DNA of 15,452 nt. It comes from UBA11650 sp963997925. GTDB taxonomy: Bacteria > Chloroflexota > Dehalococcoidia > Lucifugimonadales > UBA3495. The translations under genes and the position numbers were made by a program. Where the stretch lies: assembly GCA_963997925.1 (NCBI GenBank), contig CAXEOX010000073.1, positions 1 through 15,452 of the forward strand, in the 5' to 3' direction. Each line of letters begins with the position of its first letter. The stretch's first letter is position 1. Below the pieces are notes generated by a model that was given only the letters and a program-made list of their open reading frames with translations, had not been told where the DNA came from and did not search any database. Shown here piece after piece: positions 1 through 7,045 of the stretch.

Positions 1-70
1 CAGGAAGTAGGTGGCGTATAGAAACTGAAATATCGGTCTCCACCACTCAGTTATTAACCGAAGGCGATCC

Positions 71-99
71 AGGGCCACGAGGCTAAGTCTCGTGGCCCT
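71..99 (+). terminator. Hairpin, probable terminator of an upstream gene
   Basis: An 11-bp perfect stem (AGGGCCACGAG paired with CTCGTGGCCCT) closes a 7-nt loop. The T-run after it is poor (TTACTGTTTGT), so this is a weak or Rho-assisted terminator on the plus strand. The gene it would end lies outside the window; positions 1-70 show no recognisable coding sequence. Confidence 0.55.
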
Positions 100-197
100 T
101 ACTGTTTGTCAGATCCGATCCGGCTCTAGGTCTTGTGTAGTCCCAACAACTCTCTTACGTTTCGACAGACTTGCCGCGTGGCAAGATTCGGGTACTG

Positions 198-226
198 TTG
201 GGGATTTAGATAAACAGGAGTATAAT
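198..226 (+). promoter_or_regulatory. Sigma-70-type promoter of the VOC gene
   Basis: A perfect -10 hexamer TATAAT (221-226) lies 17 nt after TTGGGG (198-203), which keeps the TTG of the -35 box. Transcription would begin near 233 and leave a leader of about 65 nt before the ATG at 298. The early leader has a small G/C hairpin (CCCCC near 229-233 with GGGGG at 243-247). I see no other gene in 1-297. Confidence 0.6.
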
Positions 227-297
227 CGCCCCCAAGTATCCAGGGGGATTTCCCTCTATCACCTGAATAACTATCGGAAAGTTGAGGAGGAGATGTT

Positions 298-747
298 ATG
301 GCAAAACCCAAGCGAATCGGCCACCTGGTTCTAAACGTGAAAGACCTAGAGGCATCCACCAAGTTTTACACTGACATCCTGGGATTTCAGGTTTCCCGGC
401 AGCGGGAGACCGGGACTTTCCTGACCTGTGGCAAGATTCACCATGATCTAGCCCTGTTCCAGGCACCCGTGGGCGCATTGCCGGTCACTGAAGGTCAGCT
501 TGGTCTGAACCACTTTGCCGTACAGGTGGAAGACATGGCCGACCTACAGCAGGCCTATGACGAGTTCAAGGTCCTGGATGTGAAGCTGGACCATAATACC
601 GACCACGGTATGACCTCAAGCATCTATTTCTTCGACCCGGATGGCAACCGGATCGAGTACTTCTGCAACAATCAGGAAGACTCGGCCGACGGCCTGCGTC
701 TGATGGGCGACGAGAGCCGCAAGAACAAAGAGCTGGTTCTGAACTAG
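298..747 (+). CDS. VOC-superfamily protein, extradiol (catechol) dioxygenase-like
   Basis: A 149-residue protein of the vicinal-oxygen-chelate fold (glyoxalase/bleomycin-resistance/extradiol dioxygenase superfamily), made of two beta-alpha-beta-beta-beta modules. Likely metal ligands are visible: His9 in GHLVLNV, His72 in NHFAVQV and Glu120 in GNRIEYF. The HHDLAL stretch at 48-53 resembles the substrate-pocket region of type I extradiol dioxygenases, so ring cleavage of a catechol-like compound is a reasonable guess; a lyase or isomerase role is not excluded. It is about half the length of a classical two-domain extradiol enzyme and matches single-domain members. The ATG is preceded by a good ribosome binding site (GAGGAGGAG). 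It is transcribed alone, with a promoter upstream and a strong terminator downstream. Presumably cytoplasmic, as there is no signal peptide. Confidence 0.85.
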   Translation: MAKPKRIGHLVLNVKDLEASTKFYTDILGFQVSRQRETGTFLTCGKIHHDLALFQAPVGALPVTEGQLGLNHFAVQVEDMADLQQAYDEFKVLDVKLDHNTDHGMTSSIYFFDPDGNRIEYFCNNQEDSADGLRLMGDESRKNKELVLN

Positions 748-828
748 CCTTTGTACCATCACCCGTCAACCTATGACTTGCAAGATTTCAGGTTTTCGGT
801 CGACGGTTAGCATCCCGGTGAAAATGAA

Positions 829-869
829 TGTTCAGCCTCCTGTCAAAGGGGGCTGAACATTTTATTTTT
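829..869 (+). terminator. Strong intrinsic terminator after the VOC gene
   Basis: A 12-bp stem (TGTTCAGCCTCC with GGGGGCTGAACA, one G-T pair) and 7-nt loop TGTCAAA are followed directly by TTTTATTTTT. This is a textbook Rho-independent terminator. The rest of 748-1035 holds no gene, only the leader elements of the next gene. Confidence 0.9.
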
Positions 870-923
870 GTGGCCGGTACGGCTAGCGCCGTGATTCACG
901 GTTTGTTTAGATAGTGATAGTAG

Positions 924-952
924 TGCACCAACTCCCTGCAGCGGTGTATAAA
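924..952 (+). promoter_or_regulatory. Candidate promoter of the flavin monooxygenase gene
   Basis: TATAAA (947-952) lies 17 nt after TGCACC (924-929). The -10 is good and the -35 is poor (three of six). It would give a leader of about 75 nt that carries the hairpins at 978-995 and 1001-1027. Confidence 0.35.
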
Positions 953-977
953 GGTTCTGCGCATACTTAAGTTTGTG

Positions 978-1027
978 AGGCCCGAAAGGGGGCCTACTGT
1001 TTCCTAGGGGAACAGATAGCCTAGGGA
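978..1027 (+). promoter_or_regulatory. Two leader hairpins, the second covering the ribosome binding site
   Basis: The first hairpin pairs AGGCCC (978-983) with GGGCCT (990-995). The second pairs TTCCTAGG (1001-1008) with CCTAGGGA (1020-1027) around an 11-nt loop. The 3' arm of the second contains most of the Shine-Dalgarno GGGAGG (1024-1029) used by the TTG start at 1036. The pairing is visible in the sequence; a role in translational control is inference. Confidence 0.4.
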
Positions 1028-1035
1028 GGCCAGTA

Positions 1036-2217
1036 TTGATAGGAACTTTTCCAGAGCAGCGAGAGGCCAAGCGGGCAGCGTTGTTGGAGGCCGTAGAAAG
1101 CCTGAGCGGCGTCTTCTTGGCCGGAGCTGACGAAGCTGAAGCAAGGGGTACTCTGCCCCAGGCCACGGTCGACGCCATCTACGAAACTGGACTTTTCTCC
1201 TTCAAAGTGCCCCAAGTCATGGGAGGCGCCGAGGCGGATCCAATGATTCAGCTGGACGTTATAGAAGCCGCCAGCCGTATCGAGTCGTCAGCCGGATGGT
1301 GTTTGATGATTGGTGCGGGAAGCCTGGCCAACCTGGCTGCTTTTTGCCCCGACGAAGCCATCGACGACCTCTTTGTAGGAGGCAGGACTCCCAAGACAGC
1401 GGGGGTATTTGCTCCCAGCGGTGAAGCCACGCCGGTCGACGGTGGTTACCGAGTCAGTGGGCGATGGGCTTTTGGCAGTGGCATCAGGCATTCCGAGTGG
1501 GTCTCCCAAGGGGCCAGGATTGTGGGCGATAATTCGGATGCGCCCCGCCAGATCCGGATCGTGGTCCCTACGGTGCAAGTCGAGATACACGACAGTTGGG
1601 ACGTGGTGGGATTACGGGGAACCGGCAGTTGCGACTATTCCATGACCGACGTTTTCGTGCCCCAGCGGTTCACCTGGGCTGGAGGCGAAGCTCGGCCTCG
1701 CCGCGGCGGACCGAACTTCTTGTTGGGGCGGCCGGGGATGCAAACCACCGGACATTGCGGATTTGCGGCGGGTGTGGGACGTCGGGCGCTGGACGCCGTG
1801 ACCGAACTGGCCCTATCGAAGAAACGGGGTTACCAGGGCAGCACGGAGTTGGTAGCCGACCGGGGGGCTTTCCAAAGATTCCTGGGGGAGTCCGACCTTA
1901 AGCTGCGGGCGGCCCGAGCCATGGTTCTGGAAACCATCGAAGAAGCCTGGGAATCGGTATGCCAGGACATTACCCCGCCGCCACCGCTGCAGGCCCGCAT
2001 GCGAGCGTCATCGTCGTATATCACCGAGGTGGCAGCCGACGTGGTTGCACAAGCATTCCGTTTCGGCGGCGGGTCCGCTATGTACAACTCCCACGTATTG
2101 CAAAAATGCCTGCGTGACATCAACGCAGCAGCCCAGCACCAGATGGTCAGCGACCGGGCGTACGAGAATCACGGCCAATTTGCCTTAGGATTTTCCGACG
2201 CCAACCCCATGGGCTAA
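1036..2217 (+). CDS. Flavin-dependent monooxygenase of the acyl-CoA dehydrogenase fold (class D)
   Basis: A 393-residue protein of the acyl-CoA dehydrogenase-like superfamily, closest in pattern to two-component oxygenases such as HsaA, DszC and 4-hydroxyphenylacetate 3-hydroxylase, which use reduced flavin from a separate reductase. Supporting segments are the helical N-terminal domain with a SAGWCLMIG stretch (85-93), SGRWAFGSG (141-149) and VVGLRGTGSCD (190-200) in the beta-domain, and a C-terminal helix with CLRDINAAAQHQMVS, the flavin/tetramer-interface signature of this group. The start is TTG, chosen because GGGAGG lies 6 nt upstream and the reading begins at the usual N-terminal helix. 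No flavin reductase is adjacent, so one must come from elsewhere. It could instead be an unusual acyl-CoA dehydrogenase; the GRWxFxSG pattern argues for a monooxygenase. Confidence 0.82.
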   Translation: MIGTFPEQREAKRAALLEAVESLSGVFLAGADEAEARGTLPQATVDAIYETGLFSFKVPQVMGGAEADPMIQLDVIEAASRIESSAGWCLMIGAGSLANLAAFCPDEAIDDLFVGGRTPKTAGVFAPSGEATPVDGGYRVSGRWAFGSGIRHSEWVSQGARIVGDNSDAPRQIRIVVPTVQVEIHDSWDVVGLRGTGSCDYSMTDVFVPQRFTWAGGEARPRRGGPNFLLGRPGMQTTGHCGFAAGVGRRALDAVTELALSKKRGYQGSTELVADRGAFQRFLGESDLKLRAARAMVLETIEEAWESVCQDITPPPPLQARMRASSSYITEVAADVVAQAFRFGGGSAMYNSHVLQKCLRDINAAAQHQMVSDRAYENHGQFALGFSDANPMG

Positions 2218-2264
2218 CGCCGCTCTTCTACCAGTTCGCTTCGTCGCTATGAATGGCGAAAAAC

Positions 2265-2294
2265 CGGGCAAGGCCAGTGAATCGGCCTTGCCCG
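2265..2294 (-). terminator. Hairpin terminator between convergent genes
   Basis: An 11-bp perfect stem (CGGGCAAGGCC with GGCCTTGCCCG) closes an 8-nt loop. Read on the minus strand it is followed by GGTTTTTC, so it best serves the NHL gene ending at 2337. It may also stop plus-strand transcription from the monooxygenase gene, although that side has no T-run. Confidence 0.7.
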
Positions 2295-2336
2295 TATCAA
2301 AGGGTTTATCGTCCGATGTCGATTAGCCTTTCCTGA

Positions 2337-3236
2337 TTAACTCTTCTTTACGTATTTATCAACGCCCACGCCATCCGGCACACCTATATAGATGTCCCCG
2401 TTAGCGTCGATCCAACTGCCGTGACCACCGCGGATTATCCACCTGGCCAACAGCGTGCCTTCTTTATCCATCAGGCTCATTCGTGAGTCGGTGTCCGTGG
2501 TGAATCCCTGGCGAGCGTCGTTGCCGCCTTCGCTGATGCAGAAGACACCGTCCGGACTCTGAGAGATGTCCATGGGCCTCAACAGATCGGTCCACATATT
2601 GATGAATTTGCCATCCCGGTCGAATATCTGGATGCGATTGTTCTCCCGGTCGCAGACATACAACAGGTTGTCGTCGCCCACCATCATGCTATGGACCAAG
2701 TGGAACTGGTTCGGGCCTTCTTTACCGGGCTCTCCCCAAGATTCTTTGAGCTGACCGTTACCGGCGAACCGGTGGACCCGGGCGTTGCGGTACCCGTCAG
2801 CTACGTACAGGTCACCCCAGGGTGAAGGCACCAGCTCGGCCGGATAGTTGAAGGGACCGGCGGCTCGGGGCACCAATGTGCCGGGGACTTCGCATCCGGT
2901 GTCTGAGTGAACGCCCCGGTCTCCGATGACCTGTAGCGGTTTACCGTCGAGCGTGAATCGCAAGCACACCGAGTCCTCACGATCGGTGACGTAAACGATG
3001 TCGTCTTTGATGAAGATTCCGTGGGGATTGGTGATTGCGCCAAGGCCCCAAGAACCCACGTAGCCACCATCCCGGTTGAAGATTAGTACCGGCGGGTCTT
3101 CCCGCTGAAAGGCATACACCCGGTCTTGAGAATCGGTGGCCACCGCGCTCACCATCCCAAAAGTCTCGCCTTGCGGCAGCTTGGCCCAGCTTTCGATCAA
3201 TTCGTAAGTGTATTTCCCGCTTCCTACAGTTGTCAT
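2337..3236 (-). CDS. NHL-repeat beta-propeller protein, peptidylglycine alpha-amidating lyase-like
   Basis: A 299-residue protein made of NHL-type repeats predicted to form a six-bladed beta-propeller. Recurring blade motifs include VYVTDRE (81-87), LYVADGYRNARVHRF (143-157) and LYVCDRENNRIQIFD (192-206). The WGEPG...FHLVHS segment (167-183) resembles the catalytic propeller of peptidyl-alpha-hydroxyglycine alpha-amidating lyase. Three histidines placed on separate blades (His72 in NPHGIF, His182 in LVHSM, His272 in GGHGSW) could form the zinc site of that family; this is inference. There is no signal peptide, so it is probably cytoplasmic. The ATG has an excellent GGAGGT site. It converges on the monooxygenase gene and diverges from the MetE-like operon. 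The biochemical role is unknown: it could be a lactonase-like hydrolase, a lyase or a binding propeller. Confidence 0.8.
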   Translation of the reverse strand: MTTVGSGKYTYELIESWAKLPQGETFGMVSAVATDSQDRVYAFQREDPPVLIFNRDGGYVGSWGLGAITNPHGIFIKDDIVYVTDREDSVCLRFTLDGKPLQVIGDRGVHSDTGCEVPGTLVPRAAGPFNYPAELVPSPWGDLYVADGYRNARVHRFAGNGQLKESWGEPGKEGPNQFHLVHSMMVGDDNLLYVCDRENNRIQIFDRDGKFINMWTDLLRPMDISQSPDGVFCISEGGNDARQGFTTDTDSRMSLMDKEGTLLARWIIRGGHGSWIDANGDIYIGVPDGVGVDKYVKKS

Positions 3237-3482
3237 CGTTAGATTACCTCCATAGATTATTCGCCATTGATTCTAACCGTTTCCCACTACCGGCGTCGCC
3301 TACGCGGCTGGAGTCGCTTTCATTGCTATGTTCGTTTCCCCTCCGGATGCTCATGATAGGATATAAGGCCTTAGGTCACTACTTGCATCCCACCGTAGTC
3401 CGAGCCAAACTTCGAGCTTTGGTGACGGTAGAGCTTCTCATATCTGGATGATCCGAGATATCGAACCATTGAGAGGAGAACG

Positions 3483-4646
3483 ATGAAGCGCAGCACGGAC
3501 CGGATCCTTACAACTCACGCAGGCAGTCTGCCCCGGCCCGAAGGCCTCAGGGATATCGTTGCGGCCAAGAACGCCGGACAGCCCTACGATGAGGCAGATT
3601 TGTCGGGACGCCTAGAGAGCGGCGTCTCGGAAATCGTTAAACAGCAGGTCGAGTCTGGCATAGACATCGTCAATGATGGCGAGCTGAGCAAACCGGGCTT
3701 CTCCGACTATGTTCAAGAACGAATGGGTGGGCTGGAGATGCGGCCTTCCCGGCCCTACGCGTCGCGGATAGCCGGAAGGGATGTTTCGGAGTTCCCCGGG
3801 TACTTCGACGAAACCACCGGCTTTCCCGGCTCTCGTCAGCGCCCCACCGGACTGGCGCGGATGCTGGTTTCTTGCACCAGTCCCCTCTCCTACACCGGCC
3901 AAGACTCGGTGCAGGCTGACATCGAAAACTTCAAAGCGGCGTTGCAGGGAGTCAGCGTGGAAGAGAGTTTCTTGCCTGCCATCACCCCAGGCACCATTGA
4001 GCACTGGCTACAGAACGAGCACTATCCTGACGACGAGTCGTTCCTCTTCGCCGTCGCCGACGTGATGCACGAAGAGTACAAGGCGATCGTAGATTCAGGA
4101 TTGTTGCTACAGATCGACGATCCGGACTTGGGAGATGGCTGGCAGATCCACAATAACCTGAATGTGGCTGATTACCGGAAGTATGCCGAGTTAAGAGTGG
4201 ACGCCCTCAATCATGCCCTTCGTGGTTTACCGGCGGACCGGATGCGCCTTCATGTGTGCTGGGGCAGTTACCACGGCCCGCATCTCTACGACATACCTCT
4301 GACGGACATCGTTGACCTGATTTTCAAGGTCAATGTGGGAGCTTATTCGATAGAAGCCTCCAATCCCCGTCACGAGCACGAGTGGAAGGTATTTGAAGAC
4401 GTGAAGCTGCCTGAGGGAACTTTGCTTATACCCGGCGTCGTCGGTCACGCCACAGATTTTATCGAGCATCCAGAACTGGTGGCGCAGCGCATCGTTAGGT
4501 ACGCCAATCTACTGGGAAAGGAAAACGTCATCGCCGGAACGGATTGCGGATTGGGAACCAGAGTGGGCCACCCCAAGATATGCTGGGCCAAGTTCGCGGC
4601 CATGGCGGAAGGGGCGAAGATTGCCTCCAAGCAACTATGGGGCTAA
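3483..4646 (+). CDS. MetE C-terminal-domain-like zinc methyl/alkyltransferase, copy 1
   Basis: A 387-residue TIM-barrel protein related to the catalytic C-terminal half of cobalamin-independent methionine synthase. The N-terminus carries the family TTHAGSLPRP motif (10-19). The zinc ligands expected in MetE are all in place: His257 and Cys259 in LHVCWG, Glu291 in SIEAS, and Cys355 in GTDCGLG. It lacks the N-terminal barrel of full MetE (about 750 residues), so it is unlikely to be the housekeeping methionine synthase. Stand-alone relatives include archaeal-type methyltransferases and epoxyalkane:coenzyme M transferase, which activate a thiol on zinc for alkylation. The donor and acceptor cannot be read from sequence. 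The start is the ATG after GAGAGGAG. It is the first gene of a probable three-gene operon; the next start lies 11 nt after its stop. Confidence 0.85.
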   Translation: MKRSTDRILTTHAGSLPRPEGLRDIVAAKNAGQPYDEADLSGRLESGVSEIVKQQVESGIDIVNDGELSKPGFSDYVQERMGGLEMRPSRPYASRIAGRDVSEFPGYFDETTGFPGSRQRPTGLARMLVSCTSPLSYTGQDSVQADIENFKAALQGVSVEESFLPAITPGTIEHWLQNEHYPDDESFLFAVADVMHEEYKAIVDSGLLLQIDDPDLGDGWQIHNNLNVADYRKYAELRVDALNHALRGLPADRMRLHVCWGSYHGPHLYDIPLTDIVDLIFKVNVGAYSIEASNPRHEHEWKVFEDVKLPEGTLLIPGVVGHATDFIEHPELVAQRIVRYANLLGKENVIAGTDCGLGTRVGHPKICWAKFAAMAEGAKIASKQLWG

Positions 4647-4657
4647 GGAGCTACATC

Positions 4658-5836
4658 ATGAAACGCGGCACCGATAGGATACTCACAACCCACGCAGGCA
4701 GACTGCCCGATCCCAGTAACATGGGAGAGGTTGTTGCGGCCCGGACCGGTGACCAAGGAAAGTACGATGAGTTGGTGAAAGCCGGCATCGTGGAGATGGT
4801 GGGCAAGCAGGTCGAGTTGAAGAACGACATCCTCAGTGACGGCGAGTTCTGGAAGACTCGCGGCCAAGGATACTTTGATAGCCGCTTGACCGGCGTTGAG
4901 TTGGTACCGGTAACCGACGACAAGCCAGCGTGGCTACTGGCGAACCAGTCGGAACGGTGTATGCCCGAGTTCAAAGACTTTTTCGCGATGTACGATGCTC
5001 TTGGGAACACACCAATGCCCGGAGTAATCATACCGCCTGCCACGCACCGGCATGCAATCACCGGGCCCTTGAAATATCGGGGCCAAGGAACTATCAAGCA
5101 CGAGATCGAGGTGTCGAAAGAGGGAATCGCAGCCGCTGGAGCTGACTTAGAAGATTTTTTCTTCCCGGTACTGAGTCCCGGTTGGATATCCCACTTCCTT
5201 TGGAACGACTATTACCAAACCGACGAAGAGTATTTCTATGCGATCGCTGACTTTGTCAAAGGCGAGTATGAGGCGGTGGTCGAGGCTGGGTTCGTACTCC
5301 AGATAGACGACCCGTCGATGGTCACCAGGTATGGATATCCAAATCCTTCTTTGAGCGTGGAGGAATACAGGAAGCATGCTGAGATGCGTGTTGAAGCGTT
5401 GAATCATGCCCTAAGCAATATTTCCGAAGACAAGATTCGCTTCCATACCTGCTGGGGAAGCCAACACAGTCCCCATACAACCGACCTTCCCCTCAGGCAC
5501 GTCATTGACCTTATCCTCAAGGTAAATGCCGGCGCTATCTCCCTGGAAACGGCGGACGCCCGCCATCAATTGGATTGGAAAATCTGGGAAGAATTTAAAC
5601 TTCCGGATGGGAAGATATTCATTCCCGGAGTCGTTGCCCACAAGACGACTACCGTAGAGCCCCCGGAGTTGGTGGCCGACCGAATCTTGAACTACGCCAG
5701 GATAATGGGACGGGAGAACGTCATCGCTGGCACCGACTGCGGATACGGCGGACGGGTATACCCCGACATCGCCTGGGCGAAGATGAGGTCCATGGCTGAA
5801 GGGGCTGAACTGGCCAGCAGACAACTCTGGCCCTGA
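4658..5836 (+). CDS. MetE C-terminal-domain-like zinc methyl/alkyltransferase, copy 2
   Basis: A 392-residue paralogue of the preceding gene, sharing the KRxTDRILTTHAGxLP beginning, the overall architecture and the zinc ligands: His263 and Cys265 in FHTCWG, Glu297 in SLETAD, Cys361 in GTDCGYG. The two differ in the substrate-facing middle region (about residues 85-150), so they may act on different substrates or form a heteromer. An upstream in-frame TTG at 4544 would add 38 residues inside the previous gene. I prefer the ATG at 4658, because AAGGAG lies 7 nt before it and its N-terminus aligns with that of copy 1. The coding gap of 11 nt implies co-transcription and possibly coupled translation. 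The function is a thiol-dependent methyl or alkyl transfer, with substrate unknown. Confidence 0.85.
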   Translation: MKRGTDRILTTHAGRLPDPSNMGEVVAARTGDQGKYDELVKAGIVEMVGKQVELKNDILSDGEFWKTRGQGYFDSRLTGVELVPVTDDKPAWLLANQSERCMPEFKDFFAMYDALGNTPMPGVIIPPATHRHAITGPLKYRGQGTIKHEIEVSKEGIAAAGADLEDFFFPVLSPGWISHFLWNDYYQTDEEYFYAIADFVKGEYEAVVEAGFVLQIDDPSMVTRYGYPNPSLSVEEYRKHAEMRVEALNHALSNISEDKIRFHTCWGSQHSPHTTDLPLRHVIDLILKVNAGAISLETADARHQLDWKIWEEFKLPDGKIFIPGVVAHKTTTVEPPELVADRILNYARIMGRENVIAGTDCGYGGRVYPDIAWAKMRSMAEGAELASRQLWP

Positions 5837-5876
5837 GCAATGTCTTGCTATTTAATGTGGTTCGGAGATTTCATTT

Positions 5877-6893
5877 ATGAATTTCGGGTTCTTGACTGAG
5901 TGCTACGTTAAAGAAGGAAAAAGCCATGCCCAGGCTTTCGCTGACACGTTCGAGCAGGTAGACCAAGCGGAAGCTCTGGGGATGGACTCGGTTTGGATGG
6001 TGGAGCAGCACTTCCGGCCATGGGCCTCCATCCTCCCTTCCCCCATGCTCATGGCCAGCGCCATCGCGATGCGGACGCAGCGGATGCGTATCGGCCTGGC
6101 GGTGCAGGTATTGCCTCTAAGTAACCCGCTACGGTCGGCGGAAGAAGCCTGCATGATGGATCAGATCAGCCAGGGCCGGTTCGACTATGGCGTCGGGCGC
6201 AGCGGCATCACCAAGTTCTACAACGGCTATAACGTCCCTTACGACGAAAGCCGGGCGCGGTTCGATGAGTCTCTGGACATCATCATGACCGCGTTCAATA
6301 ACGAAACCTTCTCCTATGAAGGCCAGTTCTACTCATTTCAGGATGTCACCGTAGCGCCTGCGCCGGTCCAGCAACCCCATCCGCCCGTCTGGGTAGCCAC
6401 CGCTGCGCCGGAGAGCTTCCCGGCGCTGGGCAAGCGAGGCTTCCCCATATTGCTCTGGTTCCAAGGAAATTGGTTCGAGGAACCCCTGAAGGAATACAGG
6501 AAGGCATGGAAGGAAGCGGGTCACCCCGGTGAGCCTCAGGCTCTATTGCGCATACCGGCATACGTGGGAGAAACTCCTGAACGGGCCAGGGAAGAGCCCA
6601 GGGAAAGCACCCTCCACGACTTCCGGCGATTGGTCCGGGAGTATGGGGAGGCGGGGGACGAACAACGGGCAGCCCGGGCAACCTACGACCTTGAGCACTA
6701 CGACGAGGTGCTAAAGACGCGGTTGGCTTATGGCTCACATGAAGAGATGACGGAGCAGTTACAGGAGTTCCGGGAGCGGATGGGAGTAACGGGTTTCCTA
6801 TTTGACCTGAACTTCGGCGGCCAGCTTCCTCAGGAGTTGGTGCTCAACTCCATGCGCCTACTCTCTGAGAAAGTGATGCCCGTCTTCAAATAA
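5877..6893 (+). CDS. Luciferase-like flavin-dependent monooxygenase (LLM)
   Basis: A 338-residue TIM-barrel protein of the bacterial luciferase family, which uses reduced FMN or coenzyme F420 to oxidise or reduce small organic substrates. Typical segments are the opening FGFL strand, SVWMVEQHF (38-46), the DQISQGRFDYGVGRSG phosphate-binding region (95-110) and the VAPxPxQxPHPPVWVA strand in the middle. Length fits the family. The ATG has a moderate CGGAGA site. It starts only 40 nt after the second MetE-like gene, so it probably belongs to the same operon, suggesting that flavin-dependent oxidation and zinc-thiol alkyl transfer act on one compound. FMN and F420 use cannot be told apart here. 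No partner flavin reductase is adjacent. Confidence 0.87.
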   Translation: MNFGFLTECYVKEGKSHAQAFADTFEQVDQAEALGMDSVWMVEQHFRPWASILPSPMLMASAIAMRTQRMRIGLAVQVLPLSNPLRSAEEACMMDQISQGRFDYGVGRSGITKFYNGYNVPYDESRARFDESLDIIMTAFNNETFSYEGQFYSFQDVTVAPAPVQQPHPPVWVATAAPESFPALGKRGFPILLWFQGNWFEEPLKEYRKAWKEAGHPGEPQALLRIPAYVGETPERAREEPRESTLHDFRRLVREYGEAGDEQRAARATYDLEHYDEVLKTRLAYGSHEEMTEQLQEFRERMGVTGFLFDLNFGGQLPQELVLNSMRLLSEKVMPVFK

Positions 6894-6907
6894 CCCGCTT
6901 CAGCTTT

Positions 6908-6926
6908 GCCGGTGGACATGACCGGC
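6908..6926. repeat. Small GC-rich palindrome after the LLM gene
   Basis: GCCGGT and ACCGGC form a 6-bp stem around the 7-nt loop GGACATG. There is no T-run on either side. It lies just upstream of the -35 box of the next promoter, so it could be a weak terminator or an operator. Confidence 0.3.
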
Positions 6927-6928
6927 GA

Positions 6929-6958
6929 TTGACTGAGTTCCTCCGGTATTTGTATCAT
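6929..6958 (+). promoter_or_regulatory. Sigma-70-type promoter of the alpha/beta hydrolase gene
   Basis: TTGACT (6929-6934, five of six) and TATCAT (6953-6958, five of six) are separated by 18 nt. Transcription would start near 6965 and give a leader of about 80 nt. This supports separate expression from the upstream LLM operon. Confidence 0.6.
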
Positions 6959-7045
6959 CGTATTCATCGAGGCCGTTTTAACGACCGGCCCGGCACCATC
7001 ATGAATGTCTAGGAAAACGTCGCCATTTTGGGAGGACTATCAAAC

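Noticed and set aside
92..362. Short open frames on both strands before the VOC gene
   Set aside because: They run across the promoter, leader and start of the VOC gene and resemble no protein.
3230..3451. Plus-strand open frame of 73 codons between the NHL and MetE-like genes
   Set aside because: It occupies the divergent regulatory region, lacks a ribosome binding site and has no family resemblance. I also looked for promoters here and found only weak matches (for example TTGGTG 3419-3424 with TATCTG 3441-3446).
4544..4657. N-terminal extension of the second MetE-like protein from TTG 4544
   Set aside because: The extension lies within the coding sequence of copy 1, and the ATG at 4658 has a clear ribosome binding site and the family N-terminus.
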